Shown: piece after piece, positions 1 to 5,865 of the stretch
Layout of the letters: each line of letters starts with the position of its first letter
Position numbering within the stretch: position 1 is the first letter of the stretch
Source of the DNA: Azovibrio restrictus
Lineage (GTDB): Bacteria; Pseudomonadota; Gammaproteobacteria; Burkholderiales; Rhodocyclaceae
Length of the DNA stretch: 5,865 bases
Assembly: GCA_003252145.1 (NCBI GenBank)
Contig: QKDJ01000213.1
Span: forward strand, 1 to 5,865
Reading direction: 5' to 3'
The notes under the pieces: generated by a model
Database searches by the model: none
Told to the model about the DNA's origin: nothing
Seen by the model: only the letters and a program-made list of their open reading frames with translations
Made by a program: the position numbers and the translations under genes

Positions 1-174
1 CTGCTGCAGGAAACGTTGCAGGGCCGTCCTTTGTTTGGGGGGCGTCAGCCGGTTCGGACCAAAGCGTTTCAGCCGTTCACCAGCCTCCTGGCCGCTCAGC
101 CCGGAAGGCTGGCTACCCAGCTGATTCAACGTGGCTTGGGCAGACTCCAGATGCCATGGAGGGGGATTTTGCAT
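1..174 (-). CDS. P-type cation-transporting ATPase, N-terminal fragment (runs off the window)
   Basis: Only the first 58 codons are present; the gene continues past base 1. The reading frame is open from an ATG at 174-172 to the window edge. The peptide begins MQNPPPWHLESAQATLNQLG and continues with a GLSGQEAGERLKRFGPNRL stretch (residues 25-43). This matches the N-terminal cation-ATPase domain, whose pattern is W-H-x-L-s, then G-L-s-x-x-E-a-x-x-R-L-x-x-x-G-x-N-x-L. Members with this start are usually Ca2+/Mg2+/H+/Na+-type P2/P3 pumps of about 900 residues in the inner membrane, which drive ion transport through an Asp-phosphate intermediate. The ion cannot be told from this fragment. A purine-rich AAGGTAAGG lies just before the ATG and can serve as ribosome binding site. 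The gene follows the HPF-like gene by 39 bases on the same strand with no terminator between, so cotranscription is likely. Confidence 0.85.
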   Translation of the reverse strand, partial: MQNPPPWHLESAQATLNQLGSQPSGLSGQEAGERLKRFGPNRLTPPKQRTALQRFLQQ

Positions 175-213
175 GGCCTTACCTTTTTTCTGGGTAGGTG
201 GGATGGCAGGGGA

Positions 214-558
214 TCAGGCAGCGTCCGGAGGCATGATCATGGCGAGTCGTTGCACCCGGTGCACGCGGCCCAGCTGGCGGGATACATTCTGATGCACCCG
301 GTCAGCCACCTTGTCGATCACCTGCAGCATGTCCTGTCCCAGTTCCTGGATGACCACCTGGGAGTGCTTCTTCATTTGCACCACGATGCGGCAGAGCTTG
401 TCGCTGCCACCCCGGGGGCCATTCACGTCAGCCAGATGCACCCGGACGGTACCCACTCCGTGGGCAAAGCGCCCCAGGGCAAACTGCATGCGGTGCCGGA
501 CGTGTTCCCGAAGTTCCTTGAGGGCGGGCATTCCCTTGGCCTGAATTTCGATACGCAT
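214..558 (-). CDS. HPF/RaiA-family ribosome-associated protein
   Basis: This 114-residue protein fits the HPF/RaiA (sigma-54 modulation, S30AE) fold. It has an N-terminal beta strand MRIEIQAKG, a helix with ALKELREHVRHR (residues 12-23), then VRVHLADVNGPRGGSDKLCR (38-57), which contains the DxNGPRGG-x-DK signature typical of the stand-alone proteobacterial members. A long second helix follows (about 75-100). Family members bind the 30S subunit near the mRNA/tRNA channel and silence or protect ribosomes in stationary phase or stress. The protein is slightly longer than E. coli HPF (95 residues) and lacks the C-terminal dimerisation domain of long HPFs. A GGAG at 569-566, 7 bases before the ATG, supports the start. 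It is the first gene of a leftward operon with the cation ATPase and is divergent from the nhaR-like gene. The C-terminal tail after about residue 100 (ending PPDAA) has no recognised motif. Ribosome binding is inferred from the family. Confidence 0.86.
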   Translation of the reverse strand: MRIEIQAKGMPALKELREHVRHRMQFALGRFAHGVGTVRVHLADVNGPRGGSDKLCRIVVQMKKHSQVVIQELGQDMLQVIDKVADRVHQNVSRQLGRVHRVQRLAMIMPPDAA

Positions 559-661
559 GATGTGTCTCCATGTTGTTGCTCGGTGGTTCCACTCTACGGC
601 GGAGCAATATTCAGGTAAATTCGTATTAACTGTCGCTTCATTTCAGTTTTTACGAAATATC
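559..661. promoter_or_regulatory. Divergent intergenic control region between the HPF-like gene and nhaR-like gene
   Basis: This 103-base stretch lies between two start codons pointing away from each other, so promoters for both directions should lie here. Bases 605-660 are visibly richer in A/T than the flanking genes. I see no convincing full -35/-10 pair in either direction. The HPF side has a clear Shine-Dalgarno (GGAG, 569-566). The nhaR side has none: the bases before its ATG read TTTTTACGAAATATC. A 16-base imperfect dyad (615-630) lies near the middle and is listed separately. Confidence 0.6.
615..630. promoter_or_regulatory. Imperfect palindrome, possible LysR-type operator
   Basis: The sequence GTAAATTCGTATTAAC reads the same on both strands at 12 of 16 positions (GTnAATnCGnATTnAC). 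It contains a T-N11-A spacing (T616 to A628), the loose core of LysR-family binding sites. It sits 31 bases before the start of a LysR-type gene and between divergent genes, which is where such regulators usually bind to control themselves and their neighbour. The motif is short, AT-rich DNA gives such matches by chance, and I do not know the site of this protein, so the assignment is inference. Confidence 0.35.
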
Positions 662-1570
662 ATGGCTCTCAATCACAAGCATCTGTTTTATTTCTGGAAG
701 ACGGCTAAGGAAGGCGGGGTGGTGAAGGCGGGTGAGTTGCTGCATGTGACGCCTCAAACCATCAGCGGCCAGATCCGCCTTCTGGAGGATAGTCTGGGCA
801 CGCCTCTGTTCAATCGTCATGGCCGCTCTCTGGAGCTGACCGACACGGGCCGGCTGGTGCTCGAATATGCGGAAGCCATGTTTTCCCTGAGCGCGGAACT
901 GGAGCACATGGTGCACCACTATCCGGGAGGTCGGCCCACCGAGTTCCGGGTCGGTATTTCCGATGCCCTGCCCAAATCCCTGGTTTACCGCCTTCTGCAA
1001 CCGGCGGTAACAGTGGAGGAGCCGGTACGTATCATCTGCCGGGAGTGGCCCATGGAAAAATTGCTGGCGGAACTGGTGGAGCATCGGCTGGATCTGGTAA
1101 TGGCCGACATGCCGGCACCTGGTGGCCTGACCCGGCGGGTCTACAGTCATCTGCTGGGGGAGTCCGGTTTGAGTTTCATGGTCCATCGGGAGCTGTTGTC
1201 CGGGAAAAAGGCGGATTTCCCGGCTGTACTGGCAGAACTGCCCCTGCTCATGCCCGGGGAAGATGCAGCCCTGCGGCAGCAACTGGCCAGCTGGCTGGAA
1301 CGTTGTCGCCTGCGTCCCAAGGTGGTGGGGGAATTTGACGATAGCGCCCTGATGACGGCTTTCGGCCAGGCGGGCGTCGGTGCCTTTGCCGTACCCACGG
1401 TGATCGAGGATGAATATCTGATACAACCCGGCATGGTGCTCCTGGGACGGACCACGGACATGCGGACCGGCTACCACGCCATCTCCATGGAACGCCGTTT
1501 GTCCCACCCCTGCGTGCTGGCCATCACCGAAAATGCCCGACAACGTTTTACTGCAATACCAAATGGGTAA
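662..1570 (+). CDS. nhaR: LysR-family transcriptional regulator, NhaR type
   Basis: This 302-residue protein has an N-terminal winged helix-turn-helix (about 5-64: HKHLFYFWKTAKEGGVVKAG, then TPQTISGQIRLLEDSLGTPL and FNRHGRSLELTDTG) and a LysR-type effector domain from about 93. It follows E. coli NhaR closely from recall: NHLYYFW, SVVGAAEALYLTPQTITGQI, VADAL.KRLV near residue 98, and GEFDD.ALM.AFG in the C-terminal half (here GEFDDSALMTAFGQAGVGAF, 223-242). NhaR in E. coli is a Na+/alkaline-pH-responsive activator of nhaA and also acts on osmC and pgaABCD. The frame is open further upstream to 557, but homology begins at the ATG at 662, and the longer version would overlap the divergent gene's start, so 662 is chosen. 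No Shine-Dalgarno is evident before it. No nhaA antiporter gene is in the window; the divergent HPF-like gene/cation-ATPase operon is the nearest candidate target. The family call is firm, the effector inferred. Confidence 0.88.
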   Translation: MALNHKHLFYFWKTAKEGGVVKAGELLHVTPQTISGQIRLLEDSLGTPLFNRHGRSLELTDTGRLVLEYAEAMFSLSAELEHMVHHYPGGRPTEFRVGISDALPKSLVYRLLQPAVTVEEPVRIICREWPMEKLLAELVEHRLDLVMADMPAPGGLTRRVYSHLLGESGLSFMVHRELLSGKKADFPAVLAELPLLMPGEDAALRQQLASWLERCRLRPKVVGEFDDSALMTAFGQAGVGAFAVPTVIEDEYLIQPGMVLLGRTTDMRTGYHAISMERRLSHPCVLAITENARQRFTAIPNG

Positions 1571-1574
1571 CTTC

Positions 1575-1604
1575 TTGTGAGATACCAAAGCGTAAAGCTA
1601 TAGT
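1575..1604 (+). promoter_or_regulatory. Sigma70-like promoter for the binding-protein/GGDEF operon
   Basis: TTGTGA (1575-1580; 4 of 6 to TTGACA) and TATAGT (1599-1604; 5 of 6 to TATAAT) are separated by 18 bases in the 40-base gap after the nhaR stop codon. The expected start of transcription, about 7 bases past the -10 element, falls on or next to A1611, which is the A of the downstream ATG. No Shine-Dalgarno lies between the -10 element and that ATG (CACCCC). If this promoter is used, the message would be leaderless or nearly so. Read-through from nhaR is also possible, because no terminator is visible in the gap. Confidence 0.55.
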
Positions 1605-1610
1605 CACCCC

Positions 1611-2525
1611 ATGATTCGCCTTCTCGTCACACTGCTGCTGTTCTGCTTCTGGCTGCCTGCCCAGGCAGGCCAGTTTGCGGTCGTGCTCAGTGGCGGTGAT
1701 CCGGTCTATCGGGACTTTGTCTCGACTTTCAAGGCCGAGGTGGCTGGCAGTGAATGGAAGTTGGTCTGGGAGGGGAGTGGCGAGCAGTATGCCCAGTCGC
1801 CGCCAGCCCATGTGGATCTGGTGGTGTCTGTGGGAACCAAGGCCAGCAGGGCGACTCTGCTGCGCCCTGATGGGCCACCGGTCATGATGACCTTGCTGAC
1901 TCGATCCACCTTTGAAAATCTGAAAGCCGAAAATCCTGGGCGTAAGGCGGCTTTGTCCGCCCTTTATCTGGATCAGCCCTTGAGTCGGCAACTGGCCTTC
2001 ATCCAGAAACTACTGCCGGAAACCCGGCGAGTGGTTACCCTGGTGAGTCCCCAAATGGCGACCCGGCTGTCGAGCCTGCGTCAGGTTGCCGGAGGCGTCG
2101 GCATGCGTGTGGACGGGGTGGTGCTGGGTCCGGGAGAAAACTTGGTCCAGCCCCTGGAGCGTCTGCTGGAACAGGATGGGGTATTCCTGGCCTTGCCGGA
2201 TAGCACCCTGTTCACTCGAGACAATATTCGTCCTTTCCTGCTCACGACCTACCGCTATCAGCGCCCGGTCGTGGTGTTTTCTCCCGCTTTCGTTCAGGCG
2301 GGGGCCTTGGCCGCCTTGCATACCACCCCCGCCCAATTGGCTCGGGAACTGGGGCAATGGCTGATTCAACAGCCCAATGACCCCCTTCCTTTGCCCTCAC
2401 CTCGAGGACCCTCCCGCTTTTCTGTGGAAATCAATTCCCAGGTGGCCCGGTCCCTCAAACTTGATCTGCCCGGTGAAGATGAAATCCTCCGCAGCCTGGG
2501 CCAGGCTGGAAAGGAGAAACCATGA
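1611..2525 (+). CDS. Secreted ABC-type periplasmic substrate-binding protein
   Basis: This 304-residue protein starts with a Sec signal peptide: MIR, a hydrophobic core LLVTLLLFCFWL, then PAQA and a likely cut after Ala19. The mature part resembles the ABC_sub_bind (TrpX/YtrF-like, type I two-lobed) family. It has alternating strand/helix units beginning QFAVVLSGGDPVYRDFVSTF (21-40), VDLVVSVGTKAS, a VVTLVSPQM second-lobe strand and a VFLALPDSTLFTRDNI segment, ending with VVVFSPAFVQAGALAAL. Such proteins bind small ligands in the periplasm. No permease or ATPase gene is nearby. The next gene overlaps by 4 bases (ATGA) and encodes a membrane GGDEF/EAL protein, so a sensing role as ligand receptor for that protein is more likely than uptake. 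The Cys in the hydrophobic core does not form a proper lipobox, so this is probably soluble rather than a lipoprotein. The ligand is unknown. The start is fixed by the signal peptide although no ribosome binding site precedes it. Confidence 0.8.
   Translation: MIRLLVTLLLFCFWLPAQAGQFAVVLSGGDPVYRDFVSTFKAEVAGSEWKLVWEGSGEQYAQSPPAHVDLVVSVGTKASRATLLRPDGPPVMMTLLTRSTFENLKAENPGRKAALSALYLDQPLSRQLAFIQKLLPETRRVVTLVSPQMATRLSSLRQVAGGVGMRVDGVVLGPGENLVQPLERLLEQDGVFLALPDSTLFTRDNIRPFLLTTYRYQRPVVVFSPAFVQAGALAALHTTPAQLARELGQWLIQQPNDPLPLPSPRGPSRFSVEINSQVARSLKLDLPGEDEILRSLGQAGKEKP
2511..2516 (+). promoter_or_regulatory. Ribosome binding site for the GGDEF/EAL gene, inside the upstream gene
   Basis: AAGGAG lies 5 bases before the ATG at 2522, within the last codons of the binding-protein gene. 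Together with the ATGA start/stop overlap it indicates efficient, probably coupled, translation of the second gene. It contrasts with the absence of any such site before the first gene. Confidence 0.8.
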
Positions 2526-4615
2526 CCAGTCTCTATCGGCGCCTGTTATTCATGACCCTGTTGCCCGCTTGCCTGCTGGCCCTGGTCCTGGGCGTCTATT
2601 TTTCCTTTGCCGGTATGCGGGCCCTTGAAGAAGAGCTTTGGCGTCGCGGTGAAGATATCGTCCGTTACATGGCGCCTACTTCCGAATACGGGGTGGTCTC
2701 CGGTAATTGGCTGAGCCTCCAGGGACTGGTCCAGGGTACGGTGCAGCAACCGGATGTACGGGCTGCCGCTGTGGTCAATCTGGAAGGGCGCGTGGTGGCT
2801 GTAAGTGGCCGGGTGAATCTGGGGGCGGAATATATGAAGACGCCACCCAAGGATGTTGGTCAGGTGGCCTCCGGGCCGGACTGGATCGCTTTTTCTGCTC
2901 CCATCTACCGGAGCCAGGTGGGGACGGATTTCTTCTTCGACGAAGCAAGTGGTGACAGGAAAAACGGTAGTCCCGAGGTGGTGGGGCAGGTGTTCGTGGA
3001 ACTGGATAAGTCAGGGGTGGCTGCCCGTCAGCGGAGTCTGCTGATGCAGGGCCTGGGCATCCTGATCCTGGCTCTGGGACTGGCCACCTATTTCGTGGCC
3101 CTGCTGGCGCGCCGTCTGCTGGAGCCTGTCGCATGCCTGGTGGATGCGGTGAAGGCCATGGCGGCGGGGCATTTTGATACTCGGGTTCCTGAAATGTCCC
3201 GGGACGAAATCGGCGATCTGGAGCGGGGCTTTAACCTGATGGGCGAGCACATTGATGAAGTCCATCGCAATCTGCAGGAGCGTATTGATGAAGCTACAGC
3301 CCAGCTGGCCTATCAGGCTCGCCATGACCCCTTGACCAGCCTGGTGAACCGGCGCGAATTTGAAACCCGCCTGGAGGCTGCGCTAAAGGTGGCGCGGGAG
3401 GGCGGTAGTGAAAGCGCCGTCCTGTTCATCGACCTGGACCGCTTCAAGAAAGTGAACGATACCTGTGGTCATATGGCTGGGGATGAGCTGCTGCGCCAGC
3501 TTTCCCGCCAGTTACAGAGCCGTTTGCGGGAGGGAGATACCCTGGCCCGGCTGGGGGGTGATGAATTCGGTGTGTTGCTTCCGGGCTGTGCCCTGGAGCC
3601 CGCCCAACGGCTGGCCGAGTCCCTCTGCAATCAGGTGGCCGGGTTCCATTTCGTTTGGCAGGATCGGGTATTTACCGTGGGGGCCAGCATCGGGTTGGTG
3701 CCAGTCACTCGGGAAAGCGTGTCGGTCAGCGAGGTGCTTTCTGCCGGGGATGGGGCCTGTTATCAGGCGAAAGCCGGGGGACGCAATCGGGTGGAGGTTA
3801 CTCGCCAGCCTCTGCCGGACCAACGTCACCCGGGCCGGGAGCCTTGGCGGGAGCGCATGGAACTGGCTTTGGAGTCAGACCTGTTCAGCTTCCAGGCCCA
3901 GGCCATCCGGCCAACGGGCGTGGGCGGAGAACATCTGCAGTGCTTCGAATTGCTCGGCAACATTGATGATCGCCAGGAAAAACCCCTGCCCATCGCCTTG
4001 GTGATGGAATCCGCGGAGCGCTATGAGTTGGCCTATCGGCTTGATTTACGGCAACTCAAACAGGCTGTTACCGCCCTGTGTCGGGTTGGCTCGGTAGGCC
4101 GCCATGAGCAGTTGCGCTGCCTGTTGCGGGTCTCCAGTTCCGGACTGCGGCATCCGGAATTCATGCGGGAGTTGGGGCAGCTTGCCGAGGGGCTGGCTTG
4201 TGCTTCGGGTAGCCTATGCTTGTTGATCAGCGAGGAAACCGCCATCCAGTATCCGGTGGAAGTGGAGCAGTTTCGCAAGCTTGTACGTCAGTGGGGTTGC
4301 CGCATGGGCCTGGACGAATTCGGCGGCTGGATGAGTTCCTTCAAGCATTTGCGGGCCGTCATGCCGGATTTCATCCGGATTACGCCCAGCCTGATTCAGG
4401 ATGTGACGGAAAACCGGAGTGCCCTGGCCCTGCTGCGGGCCATCCAGGAAATTGCCGAGGACCACGACATCATTTCCATTGCGACGGGGGTGAATGATCT
4501 GGCCAGCCTGCAACACTTGCGGGACCTAGGCGTGAATTATGTCCAAGGCCGGGCTGTAGCCCCCGTGGAGCCCCTGGAATGCTGGCTGGAGGGGGCCGTG
4601 CTGCGTAATCTTTGA
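2522..4615 (+). CDS. Membrane diguanylate cyclase with periplasmic sensor, HAMP, GGDEF and degenerate EAL domains
   Basis: This 697-residue inner-membrane protein is laid out as: TM1 (about 8-30); periplasmic sensor (31-172); TM2 (173-196); HAMP (about 194-250); short coiled linker; GGDEF domain (about 265-425); EAL-like domain (about 441-690). The periplasmic part has SEYGVVSGNWLSLQGLVQ (54-71) and QPDVRAAAVVNLEGRVVAVS (76-95), like the Cache-type sensors of BarA/GacS-like proteins. The GGDEF domain looks active: DLDRFKKVNDTCGHMAGDE (304-322) with metal-binding Asp304, the motif GGDEF at 345-349, and a product-inhibition I-site RxxD at 336-339 exactly five residues before it. The EAL domain has lost most catalytic residues: EAL-x-R became ELLGN (476-480), DDFG became DEFG (598-601), KID became RIT (619-621) and EGVE became TGVN (655-658). 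Expected activity is therefore synthesis of c-di-GMP, with the EAL part a possible binding or regulatory module. It overlaps the binding-protein gene by 4 bases, pointing to a shared signalling role. Confidence 0.88.
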   Translation: MTSLYRRLLFMTLLPACLLALVLGVYFSFAGMRALEEELWRRGEDIVRYMAPTSEYGVVSGNWLSLQGLVQGTVQQPDVRAAAVVNLEGRVVAVSGRVNLGAEYMKTPPKDVGQVASGPDWIAFSAPIYRSQVGTDFFFDEASGDRKNGSPEVVGQVFVELDKSGVAARQRSLLMQGLGILILALGLATYFVALLARRLLEPVACLVDAVKAMAAGHFDTRVPEMSRDEIGDLERGFNLMGEHIDEVHRNLQERIDEATAQLAYQARHDPLTSLVNRREFETRLEAALKVAREGGSESAVLFIDLDRFKKVNDTCGHMAGDELLRQLSRQLQSRLREGDTLARLGGDEFGVLLPGCALEPAQRLAESLCNQVAGFHFVWQDRVFTVGASIGLVPVTRESVSVSEVLSAGDGACYQAKAGGRNRVEVTRQPLPDQRHPGREPWRERMELALESDLFSFQAQAIRPTGVGGEHLQCFELLGNIDDRQEKPLPIALVMESAERYELAYRLDLRQLKQAVTALCRVGSVGRHEQLRCLLRVSSSGLRHPEFMRELGQLAEGLACASGSLCLLISEETAIQYPVEVEQFRKLVRQWGCRMGLDEFGGWMSSFKHLRAVMPDFIRITPSLIQDVTENRSALALLRAIQEIAEDHDIISIATGVNDLASLQHLRDLGVNYVQGRAVAPVEPLECWLEGAVLRNL

Positions 4616-4641
4616 TGGATGGAGCCCGGGGTCGTAAACGA

Positions 4642-4669
4642 AAAAAAGGGGAGAAAGCTCCCCTTTTTT
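4642..4669. terminator. Bidirectional rho-independent terminator between convergent genes
   Basis: A perfect 12-base-pair stem (4642-4653 with 4658-4669: AAAAAAGGGGAG against CTCCCCTTTTTT) closes a 4-base AAAG loop. Read rightward it ends in six T (then GCTTTT), 27 bases after the GGDEF/EAL stop codon. Read leftward it ends in seven T, 20 bases after the metK stop codon. It can thus end both transcripts. A CCCGGG lies on each side (4625-4630 and 4676-4681) and could extend the base of the structure. Confidence 0.93.
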
Positions 4670-4688
4670 GCTTTTCCCGGGATCGGGA

Positions 4689-5846
4689 TCAGATGGCGTT
4701 TTTCAGCACTTCAGCCTTGTCGATGGCTTCCCAGGTGAATTCCGGCTCGTCCCGGCCAAAGTGACCATAGGCTGCGGTCTTTTGGTAGATGGGGCGCAGC
4801 AGGTTGAGCATCTGCACGATGCCCTTGGGACGCAGGTCGAAGTGTTCCCGTACCAGTTCGGTCAGCTTCTCGTTGGGCAGTTTGCCGGTACCGAAGGTCT
4901 CCACCATGATGGAGGTGGGTTCAGCCACACCGATGGCGTAGGACACCTGGACCAGACAGCGTTCAGCCAGACCGGCGGCCACGATGTTCTTGGCTACGTA
5001 ACGGCCAGCGTAGGCGGCGGAGCGGTCCACCTTGGAGGGGTCCTTGCCGGAGAAGGCGCCACCACCGTGGGGGGCCGCGCCACCATAGGTATCCACAATG
5101 ATCTTGCGGCCGGTCAGACCACAGTCACCTTGAGGGCCACCCACCACGAAACGACCGGTAGGATTGACCAGGAAGTTGATGTTGCCCTTGATCAGTTCCT
5201 TGGGCAGCACGGGCTTGATCACGTCCTCGATCACGGCTTCACGGATGGCTTCCAGGGAAACATCCGGAGCGTGCTGGGTGGACAGGACCACGGTATCGAT
5301 GGCATCGGGTTTGCCATCCACGTAGCGGATGGTCACCTGGGACTTGGCGTCGGGACGCAGCCAGGGCAGGCGGCCGTCCTTGCGCAGATGGCTCTGACGT
5401 TCTACCAGACGGTGGGACAGGTAGATGGGCAGGGGCATCAGGGTGGGGGTTTCCTGACAGGCATAGCCGAACATCAGGCCCTGGTCACCGGCACCCTGGT
5501 TCAGGTAGTCGTCGTGGGCGTGGTCCACGCCCTGGGCGATGTCGGGGCTCTGCTTGTCGTAAGCCACCAGCACGGCACAACCCTTGTAGTCGATACCGTA
5601 TTCCGTGTTGTCGTAGCCAATGCGGCGGATGGTGTCCCGGGCCACCTGGATGTAATCCACGTTGGCATGGGTGGTGATTTCACCGGCGAGAACGACCAGA
5701 CCGGTATTGCAAAGGGTTTCCGCAGCCACGCGGGCAGTAGGGTCCTGGCTCAGGATGGCATCCAGGATGGCATCGGAAATCTGGTCAGCGACCTTGTCGG
5801 GATGGCCTTCGGAGACGGATTCCGAAGTGAAGAGATAATCGCTCAT
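4689..5846 (-). CDS. metK: S-adenosylmethionine synthase (methionine adenosyltransferase)
   Basis: This complete 385-residue cytosolic enzyme makes S-adenosylmethionine from ATP and methionine, releasing phosphate and pyrophosphate. SAM supplies methyl groups for DNA, RNA, protein and small-molecule methylation and feeds polyamine synthesis. Signatures are all present: [13 protein letters not shown] near the N terminus (GHPDK, 14-18; the His and Asp act in catalysis and Mg2+ binding), the [12 protein letters not shown] signature (118-129) and the glycine-rich [19 protein letters not shown] loop (261-279) that binds the phosphates. The length equals that of typical bacterial MetK (about 384), and no residue looks disrupted. 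The start is supported by AGGAG at 5856-5852, 5 bases before the ATG, and by the conserved N terminus. The promoter and any SAM/SAH-responsive leader would lie beyond base 5865 and cannot be judged. It converges on the GGDEF/EAL operon and shares its terminator. Confidence 0.98.
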   Translation of the reverse strand: MSDYLFTSESVSEGHPDKVADQISDAILDAILSQDPTARVAAETLCNTGLVVLAGEITTHANVDYIQVARDTIRRIGYDNTEYGIDYKGCAVLVAYDKQSPDIAQGVDHAHDDYLNQGAGDQGLMFGYACQETPTLMPLPIYLSHRLVERQSHLRKDGRLPWLRPDAKSQVTIRYVDGKPDAIDTVVLSTQHAPDVSLEAIREAVIEDVIKPVLPKELIKGNINFLVNPTGRFVVGGPQGDCGLTGRKIIVDTYGGAAPHGGGAFSGKDPSKVDRSAAYAGRYVAKNIVAAGLAERCLVQVSYAIGVAEPTSIMVETFGTGKLPNEKLTELVREHFDLRPKGIVQMLNLLRPIYQKTAAYGHFGRDEPEFTWEAIDKAEVLKNAI

Positions 5847-5851
5847 GGGTA

Positions 5852-5856
5852 CTCCT
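5852..5856 (-). promoter_or_regulatory. Ribosome binding site of metK
   Basis: AGGAG on the minus strand, 5 bases before the metK ATG, fixes the start codon. Only 19 bases of upstream sequence are in the window, too few to assess a promoter or riboswitch. Confidence 0.8.
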
Positions 5857-5865
5857 AGGGGTCGG

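Noticed and set aside
175..213. Terminator or promoter between the HPF-like gene and the ATPase gene
   Set aside because: Only 39 bases are present, with no hairpin and no convincing promoter elements; cotranscription is the simpler reading.
16..618. Open frame of 200 codons on the + strand over the left end
   Set aside because: It lies antisense to both the HPF-like gene and the ATPase start, which have clear family signatures and ribosome binding sites.
557..661. Extended N terminus of the nhaR-like protein from the ATG at 557
   Set aside because: The 35 extra residues have no family counterpart, the start would overlap the divergent gene's ATG, and NhaR homology starts at 662.
650..1588. 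Open frame of 312 codons on the - strand across the nhaR-like gene
   Set aside because: It is antisense to a clearly recognisable LysR regulator, and its His/Gln-rich product has no recognisable domain.
1644..1649. Cys in the signal peptide of the binding protein as a lipoprotein anchor
   Set aside because: The residues before it (LLF) do not fit a lipobox with small residues at -1, and a normal AQA cleavage site follows.
4668..5858. Open frame of 396 codons on the + strand across all of metK
   Set aside because: It is an antisense shadow of metK, whose identity is certain. The open frame follows from GC-rich codon use, its product is low-complexity in G, H, V and Q, and it matches nothing I recognise.

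Overview
This 5.9 kb window is GC-rich, densely coding chromosomal DNA. It suggests a Gram-negative proteobacterium, most likely a betaproteobacterium (perhaps Rhodocyclales-like). That placement rests on overall protein resemblance and base composition, not on a search. No transposase, phage gene, tRNA, rRNA or CRISPR array is visible.

Layout. Bases 1-558 read leftward. The 5' end of a P-type cation-transporting ATPase gene runs off the left edge (174 to 1). It is preceded 39 bases upstream by a short HPF/RaiA-family ribosome-associated protein gene (558 to 214), and the two look like one operon. A 103-base AT-richer intergenic region (559-661) separates this operon from a divergent nhaR-type LysR regulator gene (662-1570). 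After a 40-base gap that holds a good sigma70-like promoter, a two-gene unit follows on the + strand. It encodes a secreted ABC-type periplasmic binding protein (1611-2525) and, overlapping it by 4 bases, a membrane c-di-GMP signalling protein (2522-4615). The latter has a periplasmic sensor, HAMP, an intact GGDEF domain and a degenerate EAL domain. A strong symmetrical hairpin with A/T tracts (4642-4669) ends this operon and also serves metK (5846 to 4689), which converges from the right and encodes S-adenosylmethionine synthase.

How the genes may work together. The left half looks like an ion/pH-stress locus: an NhaR-like regulator divergent from a ribosome-hibernation-type protein and a cation pump. 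The middle looks like a ligand-sensing c-di-GMP module, in which a free periplasmic binding protein without any transporter genes would report to the periplasmic domain of a membrane diguanylate cyclase. This resembles in logic, though not necessarily in homology, the Vibrio NspS-MbaA arrangement. metK is an unrelated housekeeping gene.

The most interesting points are the binding protein/diguanylate cyclase pair, the loss of the catalytic residues in its EAL domain, and a promoter placed so that transcription would begin at or next to the ATG of the binding-protein gene (possible leaderless mRNA).
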